Source of the DNA: Rugalucina vietnamica
Lineage: Eukaryota > Mollusca > Bivalvia > Lucinida > Lucinidae
Assembly: GCA_964017185.1 (NCBI GenBank)
Contig: OZ024873.1
Span: 43,262,760-43,326,759 of the forward strand
DNA: 64,000 bases
Direction of reading: 5' to 3'
Shown here piece by piece: positions 55,621-64,000 of this stretch (the first letter of the stretch is position 1; each line of letters opens with the position of its first letter). The position numbers were made by a program, and so were the translations under genes. The notes under the pieces were generated by a model. It worked only from the letters and a program-made list of their open reading frames with translations, had not been told where the DNA came from and did not search any database.

Positions 55621-55623
<3 letters not shown>
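55262..55623 (+). mobile_element. tRNA-derived SINE, tandem unit 2
   Basis: Repeats unit 1: body at 55289-55375 (CGTGGCATTCTCTATTTCTT), tail, the ATAGGGTCGCCTATG segment (here doubled) and a second tRNA-like head at 55560-55623 with TGGTGTAATGG and GGTTCGATTTCC. Directly after the B box it runs into (AT)n. Confidence 0.75.

Positions 55624-55659
<36 letters not shown>
55624..55659. repeat. (AT)n microsatellite
   Basis: About 18 units, between a SINE head and element E6. Confidence 0.97.
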
Positions 55660-55660
<1 letters not shown>

Positions 55661-55662
<2 letters not shown>

Positions 55663-56345
55663 TGGGGACAAAAATCGTACAACGATCGTAGGGAGTCCGC
55701 AAGGAGTCATGCCTAGTAGGTTACATTTGCCCCGATCATTGTACTATTTTTCGGTCTGCGATTTTCCTTACCATGTTTTAGACGACGAAGGTGTTTACAA
55801 TTCATACGGGCATCGTGCGACTTCTTGTTCTGGCTTTCTTCGATGTTCTGAGTCAGAACCGTATTGAGATCGTAGGGAAATCGTAGGGTCTCAGCACACT
55901 TTAAGTAGAAATCGTACGGAGCCCGTGCGATGTCCATGAAGAGTCCCTACGATTTCTGACTGAGCCGTTGTGGTCTCCCTACGATAGCCGTGCGTCTTTC
56001 GTGTACTACCCAACGTGTACAGCCTCACAGTGCATCATGGCTCCCCCAGCGGTCCTAATGAAACCTAATGGTGAAATGCAACCATATCCAATCAAAAATG
56101 CAAAACAATCACAGGGTGGCCGCACGATAAACGTGCGCAGGCCGTGGTATGTCCGTATGATGACCGCACGATATCCGTATGATTTTAATAACCTTGCGAT
56201 ATAGCCGTACAGATGCCATACGATCACCCTAAAAGTCGACGATTATCTTATGATTTTAGTCCCCAACTTATCATAAAAACCGTGCGGTGGCCGCACGATC
56301 ATCGCAGGGTTTCCGTACGGCGCCCGTACGATGCTACATAGTACA
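55661..56345. mobile_element. Word-array element E6 (CGTACGAT / CCGCACGAT)
   Basis: Left end TTTGGGGACAAAAATCGTAC; a matching inverted end AAGTTGGGGACTAAAATCAT reads back from 56268. Words TCGTAGGG, CCGTGCGATG, CCGTACGAT, GTGGCCGCACGAT fill the interior in both orientations, and a short cluster continues past the right TIR to 56340. The terminal repeat itself contains ATCGTAC. No coding capacity. Confidence 0.75.
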
Positions 56346-56758
56346 TGTCTACGCATGTTAACCTAATATTTTGGAATTTACTTATTCATGAAAATACAAA
56401 AAAAAAATGGAGAAGAATTGTGGAAAAATAGGAGGTATATGTACCAAATCGCTTGTACCAGAACTGTTTATCCACCCAGGATGCTGAAAGAGGTATCAAA
56501 TGAATGCTATGGCAACGAACTATGGTCCTGAAGTATGATATAAGAATAATCTGATTTTCAATATCACGAATTTTAATGAAAACTAAAGAAATTTTAGAGA
56601 AAAGAAAATGAAAAACATAAATGAGTAAACTGAAAAAAATGACTTGTATCACGGCAATCAAAAGTCCTATAGTGCTGAAAATGGCATCTGGTGTCTAGGG
56701 CAATATTATAACATCCTGAACTACTTGGTGTTAGTTTTAAGAATATTAAGAAAACCTT
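56346..56758. other. Flank related to the next foldback
   Basis: GCTTGTACCAGAACTGTTTATC, CAGGATGCTGAAAGAGGTATC and a TTAATGAAAACTAAAGAAATT segment resemble parts of the foldback at 56759-57611, suggesting a further, diverged copy. Confidence 0.45.
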
Positions 56759-57611
56759 TTGAATTTAGGGGGTGGGGACTACGGAACAATTAAGGGAGTA
56801 TACGTATAAGAGCTATAATTGGCATCAAATTATTGCTTGGACAAAGTTCTGTAACCACATTATCACCTATTTTTGTATGGATATTACTGAGATCTTCATA
56901 AATAAGAGAAAATCAACGAAAAATGAACGGGTGCACCAACAAAGAAAATCGCTCTTATCTCAGCTGACAATATCCTTAGAATGCTGAAAATAGTACCAAT
57001 AGAATGATAGGAGAATGTACTAATGCCATGTAGTACGATATCTTAACCACATGATATTTTATTATCTGAACGTTACATAAAGTTTCGAAAAAAAAAAAAA
57101 AAAAAAAAAAAAAATGAAGGCTGTACTTCACCAAAAGTTATTCAATCTTGCTTGCCAGAAAGCATGATTTATTTTTCTGAGCACATGACATTAACGCATT
57201 GTCTTAGCAATAAATTGATGCCATTTTGAGTTCTCTACGGCTATTGGCAGCTGAGATATAAGCAGTGTTGTTGGTGTACGACTTCATCATAGTTTGATTT
57301 TATTGATTTTTCTCTTATTTATTAAGATCTCATGAATATCAATACATGAAAAATAGCTGACGATTGAGTAGCAGAAACCGCGATATGACCTAAATACTCT
57401 CATTTATATATTTACTGCTCTTAAAGGATCTCGTACTCTTTTTTTAACTTAAAGTTTATATATCTGATTATATGGTTACATATATGGTTACAGAACATTG
57501 TCCTAGCAATCATTTATTACCAATTATAGCTCCCTAGGTCTTTCAGTAGCCCAGATACGTGCGTTTTTCTACGTATACCCCTTAATTGATCCGGGTTTTT
57601 TCTCTAAATTC
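56759..57611. mobile_element. Foldback element, about 850 bp, A-rich centre
   Basis: Left arm: AATTAAGGGAGTATACGT, GAGCTATAATTGGCATCAAA, AAGTTCTGTAACCA, GAGATCTTCATAAATAAGAG, ATCTCAGCTGACAATA. Each has an inverted partner on the right: ACGTATACCCCTTAATT, ACCAATTATAGCTC, GGTTACAGAACATTG, CTCTTATTTATTAAGATCTC, ATTGGCAGCTGAGAT. The centre has a 26-nt A run at 57088-57113. Confidence 0.75.
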
Positions 57612-57729
57612 AAAACGTTTTGATAATAGTCTTAAAACTAAAAAACAAATGACCCATGAATTGTAGCACAGGATGGTATAATAATGCTCTAGCCACCATT
57701 TGATGTCATTTTTCGGCAACATATGACTT
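57612..57729. other. Short unassigned spacer
   Basis: Nothing recognised. Confidence 0.4.
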
Positions 57730-57751
57730 TTGATTGCAGACCTACTTGATC

Positions 57752-57789
<38 letters not shown>

Positions 57790-57850
57790 GGGATGTTCGG
57801 TGAACGCGAATCTAAAAAATCCAATCCAATCCAAACTAATCCATCCAATC

Positions 57851-57885
<35 letters not shown>

Positions 57886-57960
57886 GGGATGTTCGGTGAA
57901 CGCGAATCTAAAAAATCCTATCCAATCCAAACTAATCCATCCAATCCAATGGCAGATCTA
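57730..57960 (+). repeat. Tandem (TTA)n + GGGATGTTCGGTGAACGCGA unit
   Basis: The unit (TTA)10-13, GGGATGTTCGGTGAACGCGA, ATCTAAAAAATCC and (AATCC)-rich sequence occurs twice in tandem about 97 bp apart (57749 and 57851). A third, inverted copy lies at 61842-61897. Confidence 0.9.
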
Positions 57961-58274
57961 CTATTTTAGCCAAAAAGTATAGTATTTTTGGTTAAATTGT
58001 GGCTTTCTAGGAACGGTTTTCTAGATCCGCCGGCTTAGTATCTATTTATGGAAAAGGCAAAATCACATTGACACTATATATTCTATTCATAAATCTCTGT
58101 AGTCTGTTGGCTATCGCGTTGAACTTCTGTACAAGCGACCCGAGTTCGAATCCCGCCTGTATATTTTTTCTTTATTGCCTTAGTTTCTTTTTTATGTCTT
58201 TTTTTTTTAAATATTTACTTATGCCTATATTGCTTTTAGAGTTTGAACCCCATCCGCATATTCTATGATGTGCT
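57961..58274 (+). other. Stretch with a tRNA-like fragment
   Basis: At 58108-58166 GTTGGCTATCGCGTTGA and GAGTTCGAATCCCGCC resemble Pol III A and B boxes at tRNA spacing. Stems do not close well; a decayed SINE head is more likely than a tRNA gene. Confidence 0.35.
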
Positions 58275-58277
58275 TTT

Positions 58278-58340
58278 AATTTATTTATTTATTTATTTGT
58301 TTATTTATTTATTTATTTAGCTAGCTAGCTGGCTGGCTAT

Positions 58341-58391
<51 letters not shown>

Positions 58392-58394
58392 TTC
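58278..58394. repeat. (TTTA)n microsatellite
   Basis: Interrupted in the middle by TAGCTAGCTAGCTGGCTGGC. Confidence 0.96.
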
Positions 58395-58948
58395 CATTTA
58401 CCATGGCGGAAAACTGTTTATCTCTGTATTTAGTGCTAATATCTACTGTCACATCATATCAGCGTATGAAACAAAACGAATGCTAGTCTAACATATGGTC
58501 CTCAATTTTCAAAGATTGACATGATATTTTAGAATCTTTTGGACCAATCGGCAAAATTCAGTTTTCAGTGACACGGAATTTCCCGTGTTGGAAAAATGTA
58601 AGTTCCAAGAGATTTCAGAAAAACTGAATCAGTGAATAATTTCAGAAAATTGTGCAGAAATTAGAAGAACTTTTTCTCCATACCTAACACAAATATGAAT
58701 GCAATAGCATGTAGGTAAGACAGGAAAAAGCCTAATTTTCGTTGGCGTTATAAATCCGTTTGGAGTATAGCAAATGTATAAGTCTTCAAAGAAGATCAAT
58801 TGGATTTTGCACGCAGTTGTGTTGCAGCTTGACATCAGGAACAATGGCTTGAGGAGAAGACTGGCCTAAAGGATTAGGGTGCGTCCGTGATTGTCGAAAG
58901 ATCTTAGATTTCAGTCTGTTGACAACAGGCAAACAATGAGGAAACGTA
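58395..58948. other. Unassigned stretch
   Basis: Nothing recognised. Confidence 0.5.
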
Positions 58949-59335
58949 TACCCCATTCCACATCGCGATACCATTGCGATTCCAAATTTTTGCCCCTTTT
59001 TATAGCGACGTTTTTACTGTGATGTTGCTACGCTTTCTCTGCGTTACACACGCTGCGGCTAAGATACTGCTACGTTCACGGAAACCTTACTGCTCTTTTA
59101 ATATGCTTCCACTTCGCTTCGAATCAGCAGCGTTCTCTCTATGTAAATCCGGAGCTGGGTCAAAACTTTAGAATTGGGATGTCCTTCATGGCGCTTCCAA
59201 TACGGTTCTACTACGCTGTTACTACATTCAAAGCGATTCGACCACGCCGCAGTCACTCTCTCTACGTTACACTACATTTTATGCGCATATTTGGAAGCGT
59301 AGTGGAAACGGCGTCCAGTGGAATTGGGATATTAG
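58949..59335. repeat. Word array E7 (CTACGCT / AAGCGTAG)
   Basis: TTGCTACGCTTTCTCTGCG, ACTGCTACGTTCACGG, TTCTACTACGCTGTTAC, CTCTACGTTACACTAC and GGAAGCGTAGTGGAAACG fill 350 bp. CCCATTCCAC at the left and, inverted, GTGGAATTGGGA at the right may be terminal repeats. Confidence 0.5.
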
Positions 59336-59475
59336 CTGCATCGCATCTTATGTTCTTATATGAAATGTATAACCTTGGAACTCGAATGAATTTGAAACTT
59401 GAATACTTTGAAAGAAAGATGCGAAGATCAAGCCAACTCTCATTAATCGCTTGGTGCTGTGAGACTTAAACGCAC

Positions 59476-59692
59476 TGTTACAACCCAAAATGTAACAAGC
59501 ATTACATTTTAGGCAGTTTGTTACATTTTGGGCTTGCAAAGTCGACCCAAAATGTAACCAAAATTTTTGTTACTTTTTGTGTCGAAAGGGTGCCTATCAA
59601 CACAAAATGTAACAATGTAACAAAAGGTACATTTTGAGAAATTTGTTACACGTCGACCCAAAATGTAACAACAAAATTTTTGACAAAGTGGG
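59476..59692. repeat. Word array E8 (CCCAAAATGTAACA)
   Basis: ACCCAAAATGTAACAAGC, GTTACATTTTGGGC, GACCCAAAATGTAACCAAA, ACACAAAATGTAAC, GGTACATTTTGAG and CGACCCAAAATGTAAC occur within about 200 bp in alternating orientation; GTCGACCCAAAATG occurs twice. The strands can fold into several alternative hairpins. Confidence 0.85.
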
Positions 59693-59704
59693 TCTAGTGT
59701 CTAC

Positions 59705-60200
59705 CAGTAAAAAAAGTTTTAAGCCCTCCAGTATATACTTTACTGACCGTTCCAAGGCGGTTCTGCTGTGATTTTTTTACGTTTAATGTTTGGTCTATCA
59801 GCTTCTTTTGTATACGCTTATTCTTGTTTTGGTTGAAGCAGGCCGGATGGCTACCTTCATGGGAAAGAGCTAGTCATCTTGCTCTTCATGTGTATTGTCA
59901 CATTTAGAGCTTTGAATCAAACCTGGGTGATATTTTGTTGTTTTTATTGAATCAAAACAGAGTAAGGTCGAGGTTCTTGACCTTTTAAATCGGTTTAAGA
60001 CCTGAATATTTTTTCTGATAATTCAAAGGCTTATCTGCTCTGATTCTTTACGTTGAATGTTTGGTTTAGTTTTGGCTTTTCTGCTGTGCATATACGCCAT
60101 TTTAATTGTCATTTCATGCTTGGTTTGCTTGTTTCGTTAATTTAATTGCCTTTCTTTCCGTTTCAGTGTTTTATTTTAAGTAAAGTGGCTATTCCCACGC
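59705..60200 (+). repeat. Interspersed repeat R1, copy 10 (old)
   Basis: TTTTAAGCCCTCCAGTATAT, GACCGTTCCAAGGCGGTTCT and, later, a second TAAATCGGTTTAAGACCTG point to R1-like sequence, strongly diverged and possibly doubled. Confidence 0.45.
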
Positions 60201-60302
60201 TATTACAGTCCCCGTTTGGGTTCAAATGACAGGTGCCCAAGTTGCATCACTGGACGGCTTCTTTCACCCAACTAAAGTGGTACCTTCTGTACTTTATTAA
60301 CG

Positions 60303-60964
60303 AGCAGTCACACATCAGCGTATCATGAAGTGAAACGCGCGCCGGGCGTGTTGAAAAAATAGCAAAATTCCTCACACGCCAGACGCACGTCGGAAACACG
60401 TTCAAAACTCGCTACAAGCGCGTTGGGTACGCTTGGTGTACGTCCGGCGCGCGTCGCTGTACGTCGCTAAAAGTCTCTGCGCGTTTCGCGCGCGTTTGGG
60501 CTAAAAAAAATTTTAAACATGCTTAAAAATTTTCTAAAAGCTCGGCGTGTCCCGGGCGTGTGACTTATACGTCCCGAATAAGTTCCACGCGCGCTACGGG
60601 CGCGTTGAATACGCTCTGAACGCGTTTGGCGCGCGTTTGAAGCACGCCAGTGTACGTTCCATGCGCGTTCCGATTTTATTAGATGTTGCTTCAGTAGCGT
60701 GCCCCAAGCGTGTGTGAAACGCGCGTTGAACGTTCGATGCGCGCATGTAGCGCGTGCTTAGCGTGTCTGGGACGTATCACAACCGTTCTCCAAAACTTTG
60801 AGATTTTTTATACGTCCGGCACACGCCCCAGTTGCGCGCTAATGTGTGACTGCTAAAGCGTGTTAAAGGAACAAATTAATTTTTATACGCCCAAAGTCTT
60901 CAGCGTGTTGAGATTTTTCATACGCCCGGCGCGCGTTTGGGTTATACGCTACAGTGTGACTGCT
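60303..60964. mobile_element. Word-array element E5, copy 3 (most complete)
   Basis: Ends AGCAGTCACACATCAGCGTA and, inverted, AGCAGTCACACTGTAGCGTA. A third inverted copy of this end (GCGCGCTAATGTGTGACTGC) lies inside at 60835-60855. The interior is dense in ACGCGCGC, CCGGGCGTGT, ACGTCCGGCGCGCG, TGGCGCGCG and related words in both orientations. No ORF. Copies at 39700 and 44589 are inverted relative to this one. Confidence 0.85.
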
Positions 60965-61101
60965 GTTTTAGTATTACCGCCAATTATTACAGAAACATGA
61001 GTAACTGGTTCTAAAATCCATGCCCGTATGAACAGAATCAATTCGAATATGAACGCTACACAGGGTAAGCAAATTTGTACCCAGGTCCAGATTTGCTTCT
61101 T
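60965..61101. other. Short unassigned spacer
   Basis: Nothing recognised. Confidence 0.4.
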
Positions 61102-61265
61102 AGAAGCCTCCGTGGCCTAGTGGTTAAGCTACTGGCCTTGTAAACCAGGGGTCGTGAGTTCGATCCCGGGCTTCTCCAGTCTTTCGGATGAGACTATAAA
61201 CCGAGGTCCCGTCTCCATATGACCTTAGCTGTTGAGTGGGACGTAAAACCCCAAATCAACCTACA
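61102..61265 (+). mobile_element. tRNA-derived SINE with well-preserved head
   Basis: 61102-61175 folds as a tRNA: AGAAGCC pairs perfectly with GGCTTCT over 7 bp, A box TGGCCTAGTGG and B box AGTTCGATCCC fit, and the loop CTTGTAA would give anticodon TGT (Thr). The body follows directly (CCAGTCTTTCGGATGAGACT, CCGAGGTCCCGTCTCC, GACGTAAAACCCCAAATCAA) and matches the - strand fragments at 12415 and 12603, so this is a SINE rather than a tRNA gene. Confidence 0.8.
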
Positions 61266-61563
61266 GATTTGCTTCTGGGGTGCACATTTTAACCTCTGTG
61301 CAATTTGTGCATGATAACATAGCTTTTTATTATAAACTAAGTCATAAAATAGAGAGAATTACTTATCCAAATTTTATATTTCACGATTGAAAAATAGAAA
61401 AAAAGTTATATTTTTCAATATTGAAATTATAACTTTTTACATTACCTCGGCATTTTCCATTTACCTACTACTCATCACTTCAGAATGTCAAGCGCCAATA
61501 ATTTTCTTATTTGCGGACGAAAACATAAAATGTGGGTATTCATTTTCTTTTATCGATTCATTT

Positions 61564-61567
<4 letters not shown>
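61266..61567. other. Unassigned stretch with a small hairpin
   Basis: AAAAAGTTATATTTTTCAAT and ATTGAAATTATAACTTTTT at 61400-61439 form a perfect-tipped hairpin of about 40 bp, similar in style to 11659-11722. Confidence 0.5.

Positions 61568-61568
<1 letters not shown>

Positions 61569-61611
<43 letters not shown>
61569..61611. repeat. Poly(A) tract
   Basis: About 43 nt. Confidence 0.95.
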
Positions 61612-61613
<2 letters not shown>

Positions 61614-61841
61614 GGGCGGGTCTTTAACTCGAATCCGCTTGCACAGAAGTCTATAGCTCTGACCAATAGGCTAGGGAAACCTCTAATTTTGCCGGTATAT
61701 CAAAATGATACTTAAATAAAACTTAAAGAAATTTATGTTTTGCGCCTTTCTATAAATAATGGAGGATCCTTAGTATCGATTTTTACTGGTTGTCAGCACA
61801 ACACACTCAAATTTAACAAATACGGGCCCAAATCGTATCGG
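61612..61841. other. Short unassigned stretch
   Basis: Nothing recognised. Confidence 0.4.
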
Positions 61842-61897
61842 ATTGGATTGGATTTTTTAGATTCGCGTTCACCGAACATCTGTATTATTATTATTAT
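61842..61897 (-). repeat. Inverted copy of the GATGTTCGGTGAACGCGA repeat
   Basis: On the - strand: (AAT)n, AGATGTTCGGTGAACGCGAA, TCTAAAAAATCCAATCCAAT. Same unit as 57730-57960. Confidence 0.85.
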
Positions 61898-62430
61898 TTT
61901 TTTCATTTTTATTTCTCTCTAAAATTTCTGAAGTTTTCATTAAGGTAAAGAACCATAAAAACCGTGGCGCTTAAAGGTCCGTGCGTCGCGAAGGACGAAA
62001 TGCCATAACGTCGCGCCAATGACGGCGTATTCAAGATTGCGTCGGCTGTATGTTTGCGGTCCGAACACACAGTACATATCGACAGAAGCAAAGAAACGGA
62101 TCGCTTTTATTGGTTAATTTACGAACAGACGCATTATAATGAAGAGAAAAGAAGATCTAGAAAATGATAAAGGCGATAGTCAAATGTCTTTTTTAATTTT
62201 ATGCATATTTCTTTATTTAGATTACGAGCACGTGCTTTCGGTTTACAGTATAAAATTGGTGATAAAAAGACTAAAAGACTAAAAAAATGTTGAATTTCCA
62301 GAAAGCTGGTGTACGTAATTACGTGCATCCATTCATTTCGCATGGCTCTATCGTATGGAAGGCGAGATGCAGGAACGGAGAGGTGCAGGAACCCGCCAAC
62401 GCCATTTATTAATTCTGTTCATTCGCCTGA
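61898..62430. other. Unassigned stretch
   Basis: Nothing recognised. Confidence 0.5.
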
Positions 62431-62431
62431 T

Positions 62432-62565
62432 AATTTATTTATTTATTTATTTATTTATTTAAATTTATTTATTTATTCATTTATTCATTTATTCATTTAT
62501 TTATTTATTTATTTATTTATTTAAATTTATTACTTTATTTATTTATTTATTAAATTTTATTCATA
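62432..62565. repeat. (TTTA)n microsatellite, interrupted
   Basis: About 30 units with (TTCA) variants. Confidence 0.95.
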
Positions 62566-62699
62566 CATTTATTCGTGATGTTTTGGTGGTTTATCCGATT
62601 AGCTTTCAAGCCTCGTGGAAGAAGAACCTTGAGCTTTGGAATAAGCGTCTTTGAATGAATATGAGCTGTCGCAGGACAGCGTAGCTGCTTTGCCACTAA
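62566..62699. other. Short unassigned stretch
   Basis: Nothing recognised. Confidence 0.4.
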
Positions 62700-63450
62700 A
62701 TCTATTAAATCTATGACATTGACCTCTATGTCACTCAGGTGGGTCGTGATGGTACAGCATAAAACTTCAGATCTACCAACATGCTAAGTTCAACTTGATC
62801 CATCTACATATTTGATATAGACTTATAACCTAAAACCTAAGTCTGTGACCTTGACCACAGGTGAGTCAAGATGCTACAGCACAATAAAAGAATAATATCT
62901 AACAGCAAAGTATCAACTAGATCCATCCATCTGTTCCAGCAATATACAGTTCAAAACACTTTAAGCAAAAGCTTTAACATAAAATTTCAAAGTCTGTGAC
63001 CTTGAACTCAAGGTCACCCAGGTGGGCCATGATGGTACAGCATAAAACTTCAGACCAATATCTACCAACATGCAAAGTATCAACTTGATCCATCTACATA
63101 TCAAAGAGATATAGACTTATAAAAACTTTAACCAAAAACTCTAACACAAAAATTCTAAGTCCGTAACCTTGACCTCAAGGTCACCCAGGTGGGTCATGAT
63201 GGTACAGCATAAAACGTCAGACCAATATCTACCAACATGCAAAGTATCAACCTGATCCATCAACAACTTCAAGAGATATAGACTCATAAACAATTTAACC
63301 AAAAACTTTAACAAAAAATGGGTTATGATGGTACAGCATAAAACTTCAGACCAATATCTACCAACATGCAAAGTATCAACTTGATCCATCCACAACTTCA
63401 AGAGATATAGACTCATAAAAACTTTAACCAAAAACTTTAACATTTTGAGC
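62700..63450. repeat. Second tandem array with TGACCTTGA / AAGGTCA motifs
   Basis: About five monomers of 125-170 bp, recognised by GTGACCTTGAACTCAAGGTC, CCAGGTGGGTCATGATGG, TACAGCATAAAACTTCAGAC, CAACATGCAAAGTATCAACT and GAGATATAGACTTATAAAAA. Motif blocks at about 62722, 62845, 62994 and 63161; the unit at 63310 has lost it. The monomer is unrelated to the 19.5-kb array outside the motif. Confidence 0.92.
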
Positions 63451-63452
63451 AA

Positions 63453-63496
63453 CGCCGACGCCGACGCTAACGCTAACGCCGACGCCGACGCCGGGG
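63453..63496. repeat. (GCCGAC)n cap of the second array
   Basis: ACGCCGACGCCGACGCTAAC then GCTAACGCCGACGCCGACGC: seven hexamers with GCTAAC variants, directly after the last monomer, as at 21715 after the first array. Confidence 0.85.
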
Positions 63497-63815
<319 letters not shown>

Positions 63816-63837
63816 AGAGAAATAAAGATGTACTAAA

Positions 63838-63930
63838 TTGGCGAAGGTAGGTTTCGAACCCGCAGACTTCGGCTTCGGCGCCTAGCTATACAGGGACATC
63901 CCCTCTACCGACTGCGCTACTACGCTCCTT
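63838..63930 (-). mobile_element. tRNA-like SINE head, - strand
   Basis: On the - strand: GGAGCGTAGTAGCGCAGTCG (A box TAGCGCAGTCGG), then GGGTTCGAAACC (B box) about 60 nt later, spacing compatible with a tRNA with a long variable arm. The acceptor ends do not pair well. Downstream (leftwards) it runs through a short body into (TA)n, as the SINE head at 55560 does. Confidence 0.5.
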
Positions 63931-64000
63931 AAAAAAGGAGTTATCATAGCTCAGGTTTAGAGGCGATTTCCCTGCATAACCCGTCTGATAGGTTACTAAT

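Noticed and set aside
61102-61175. Functional tRNA-Thr(TGT) gene
   Set aside because: It folds well, but a SINE body shared with 12415 and 12603 follows directly, so it is a SINE head.

Overview
This is a piece of an animal nuclear genome, most likely from a marine mollusc and probably a bivalve. It is AT-rich, has very little coding sequence, and contains split exons with GT/AG introns, long poly(A) and microsatellite tracts, LINE, SINE, Tc1/mariner and foldback elements, and arrays of roughly 160-bp monomers of the kind known from bivalve 'pearl'/Helitron-like elements. The species is inference; no marker gene identifies it. Nothing bacterial was found.

Host genes. (1) At 57-338 on the + strand there appear to be the last two exons of an unidentified gene. 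The frame joins exactly across a 104-bp intron. (2) On the - strand two exons encode the end of a tyrosine kinase catalytic domain (53482-53619, then 28075-28174). Their splice phases fit and the protein runs straight on, so 28175-53481 is one intron of about 25.3 kb. Upstream exons lie beyond the right edge, and no exon after 28075 was recognised. (3) A CRE-like promoter with a short possible first exon (28832-28864, +) sits inside that intron and is speculative.

Mobile DNA from left to right. A LINE (LINE-A, -, 566 to about 5830) has an intact ORF1 and a broken ORF2, and abuts the 3' tail of another LINE in the opposite orientation. A long inverted structure (6918-11140) follows, with a recurrent interspersed repeat ('R1', about 10 copies in the window) inside it. 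SINE fragments lie at 12.4-12.7 kb and a mariner-type element at 17.4-18.3 kb. Fourteen monomers carrying AGGTCA-type motifs occupy 19.5-21.6 kb, ending in a GCCGAC cap. An inverted-repeat element spans 24.2-26.7 kb. The large kinase intron holds two mariner-type MITEs, a 1.65-kb TTAA-flanked element, a 3-kb Tc1-like element with a dead transposase, several hairpins, and a second LINE (LINE-B, -, about 44955-48760) whose protein carries a 2A-like motif. Right of the kinase exon are a tandem tRNA-headed SINE, more foldback elements, a second AGGTCA-type array and a (TA)n tract.

The most unusual theme is a set of non-coding, often TIR-bounded elements whose interiors are dense degenerate arrays of one short, often self-complementary word. 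Each family has its own word (at 5.9, 22.8, 27.3, 31.1, 39.7/44.6/60.3, 41.0, 52.3, 55.7, 59.0 and 59.5 kb). In two families the word also occurs in the terminal inverted repeat. This would fit amplified transposase-binding sites, but that is a hypothesis.
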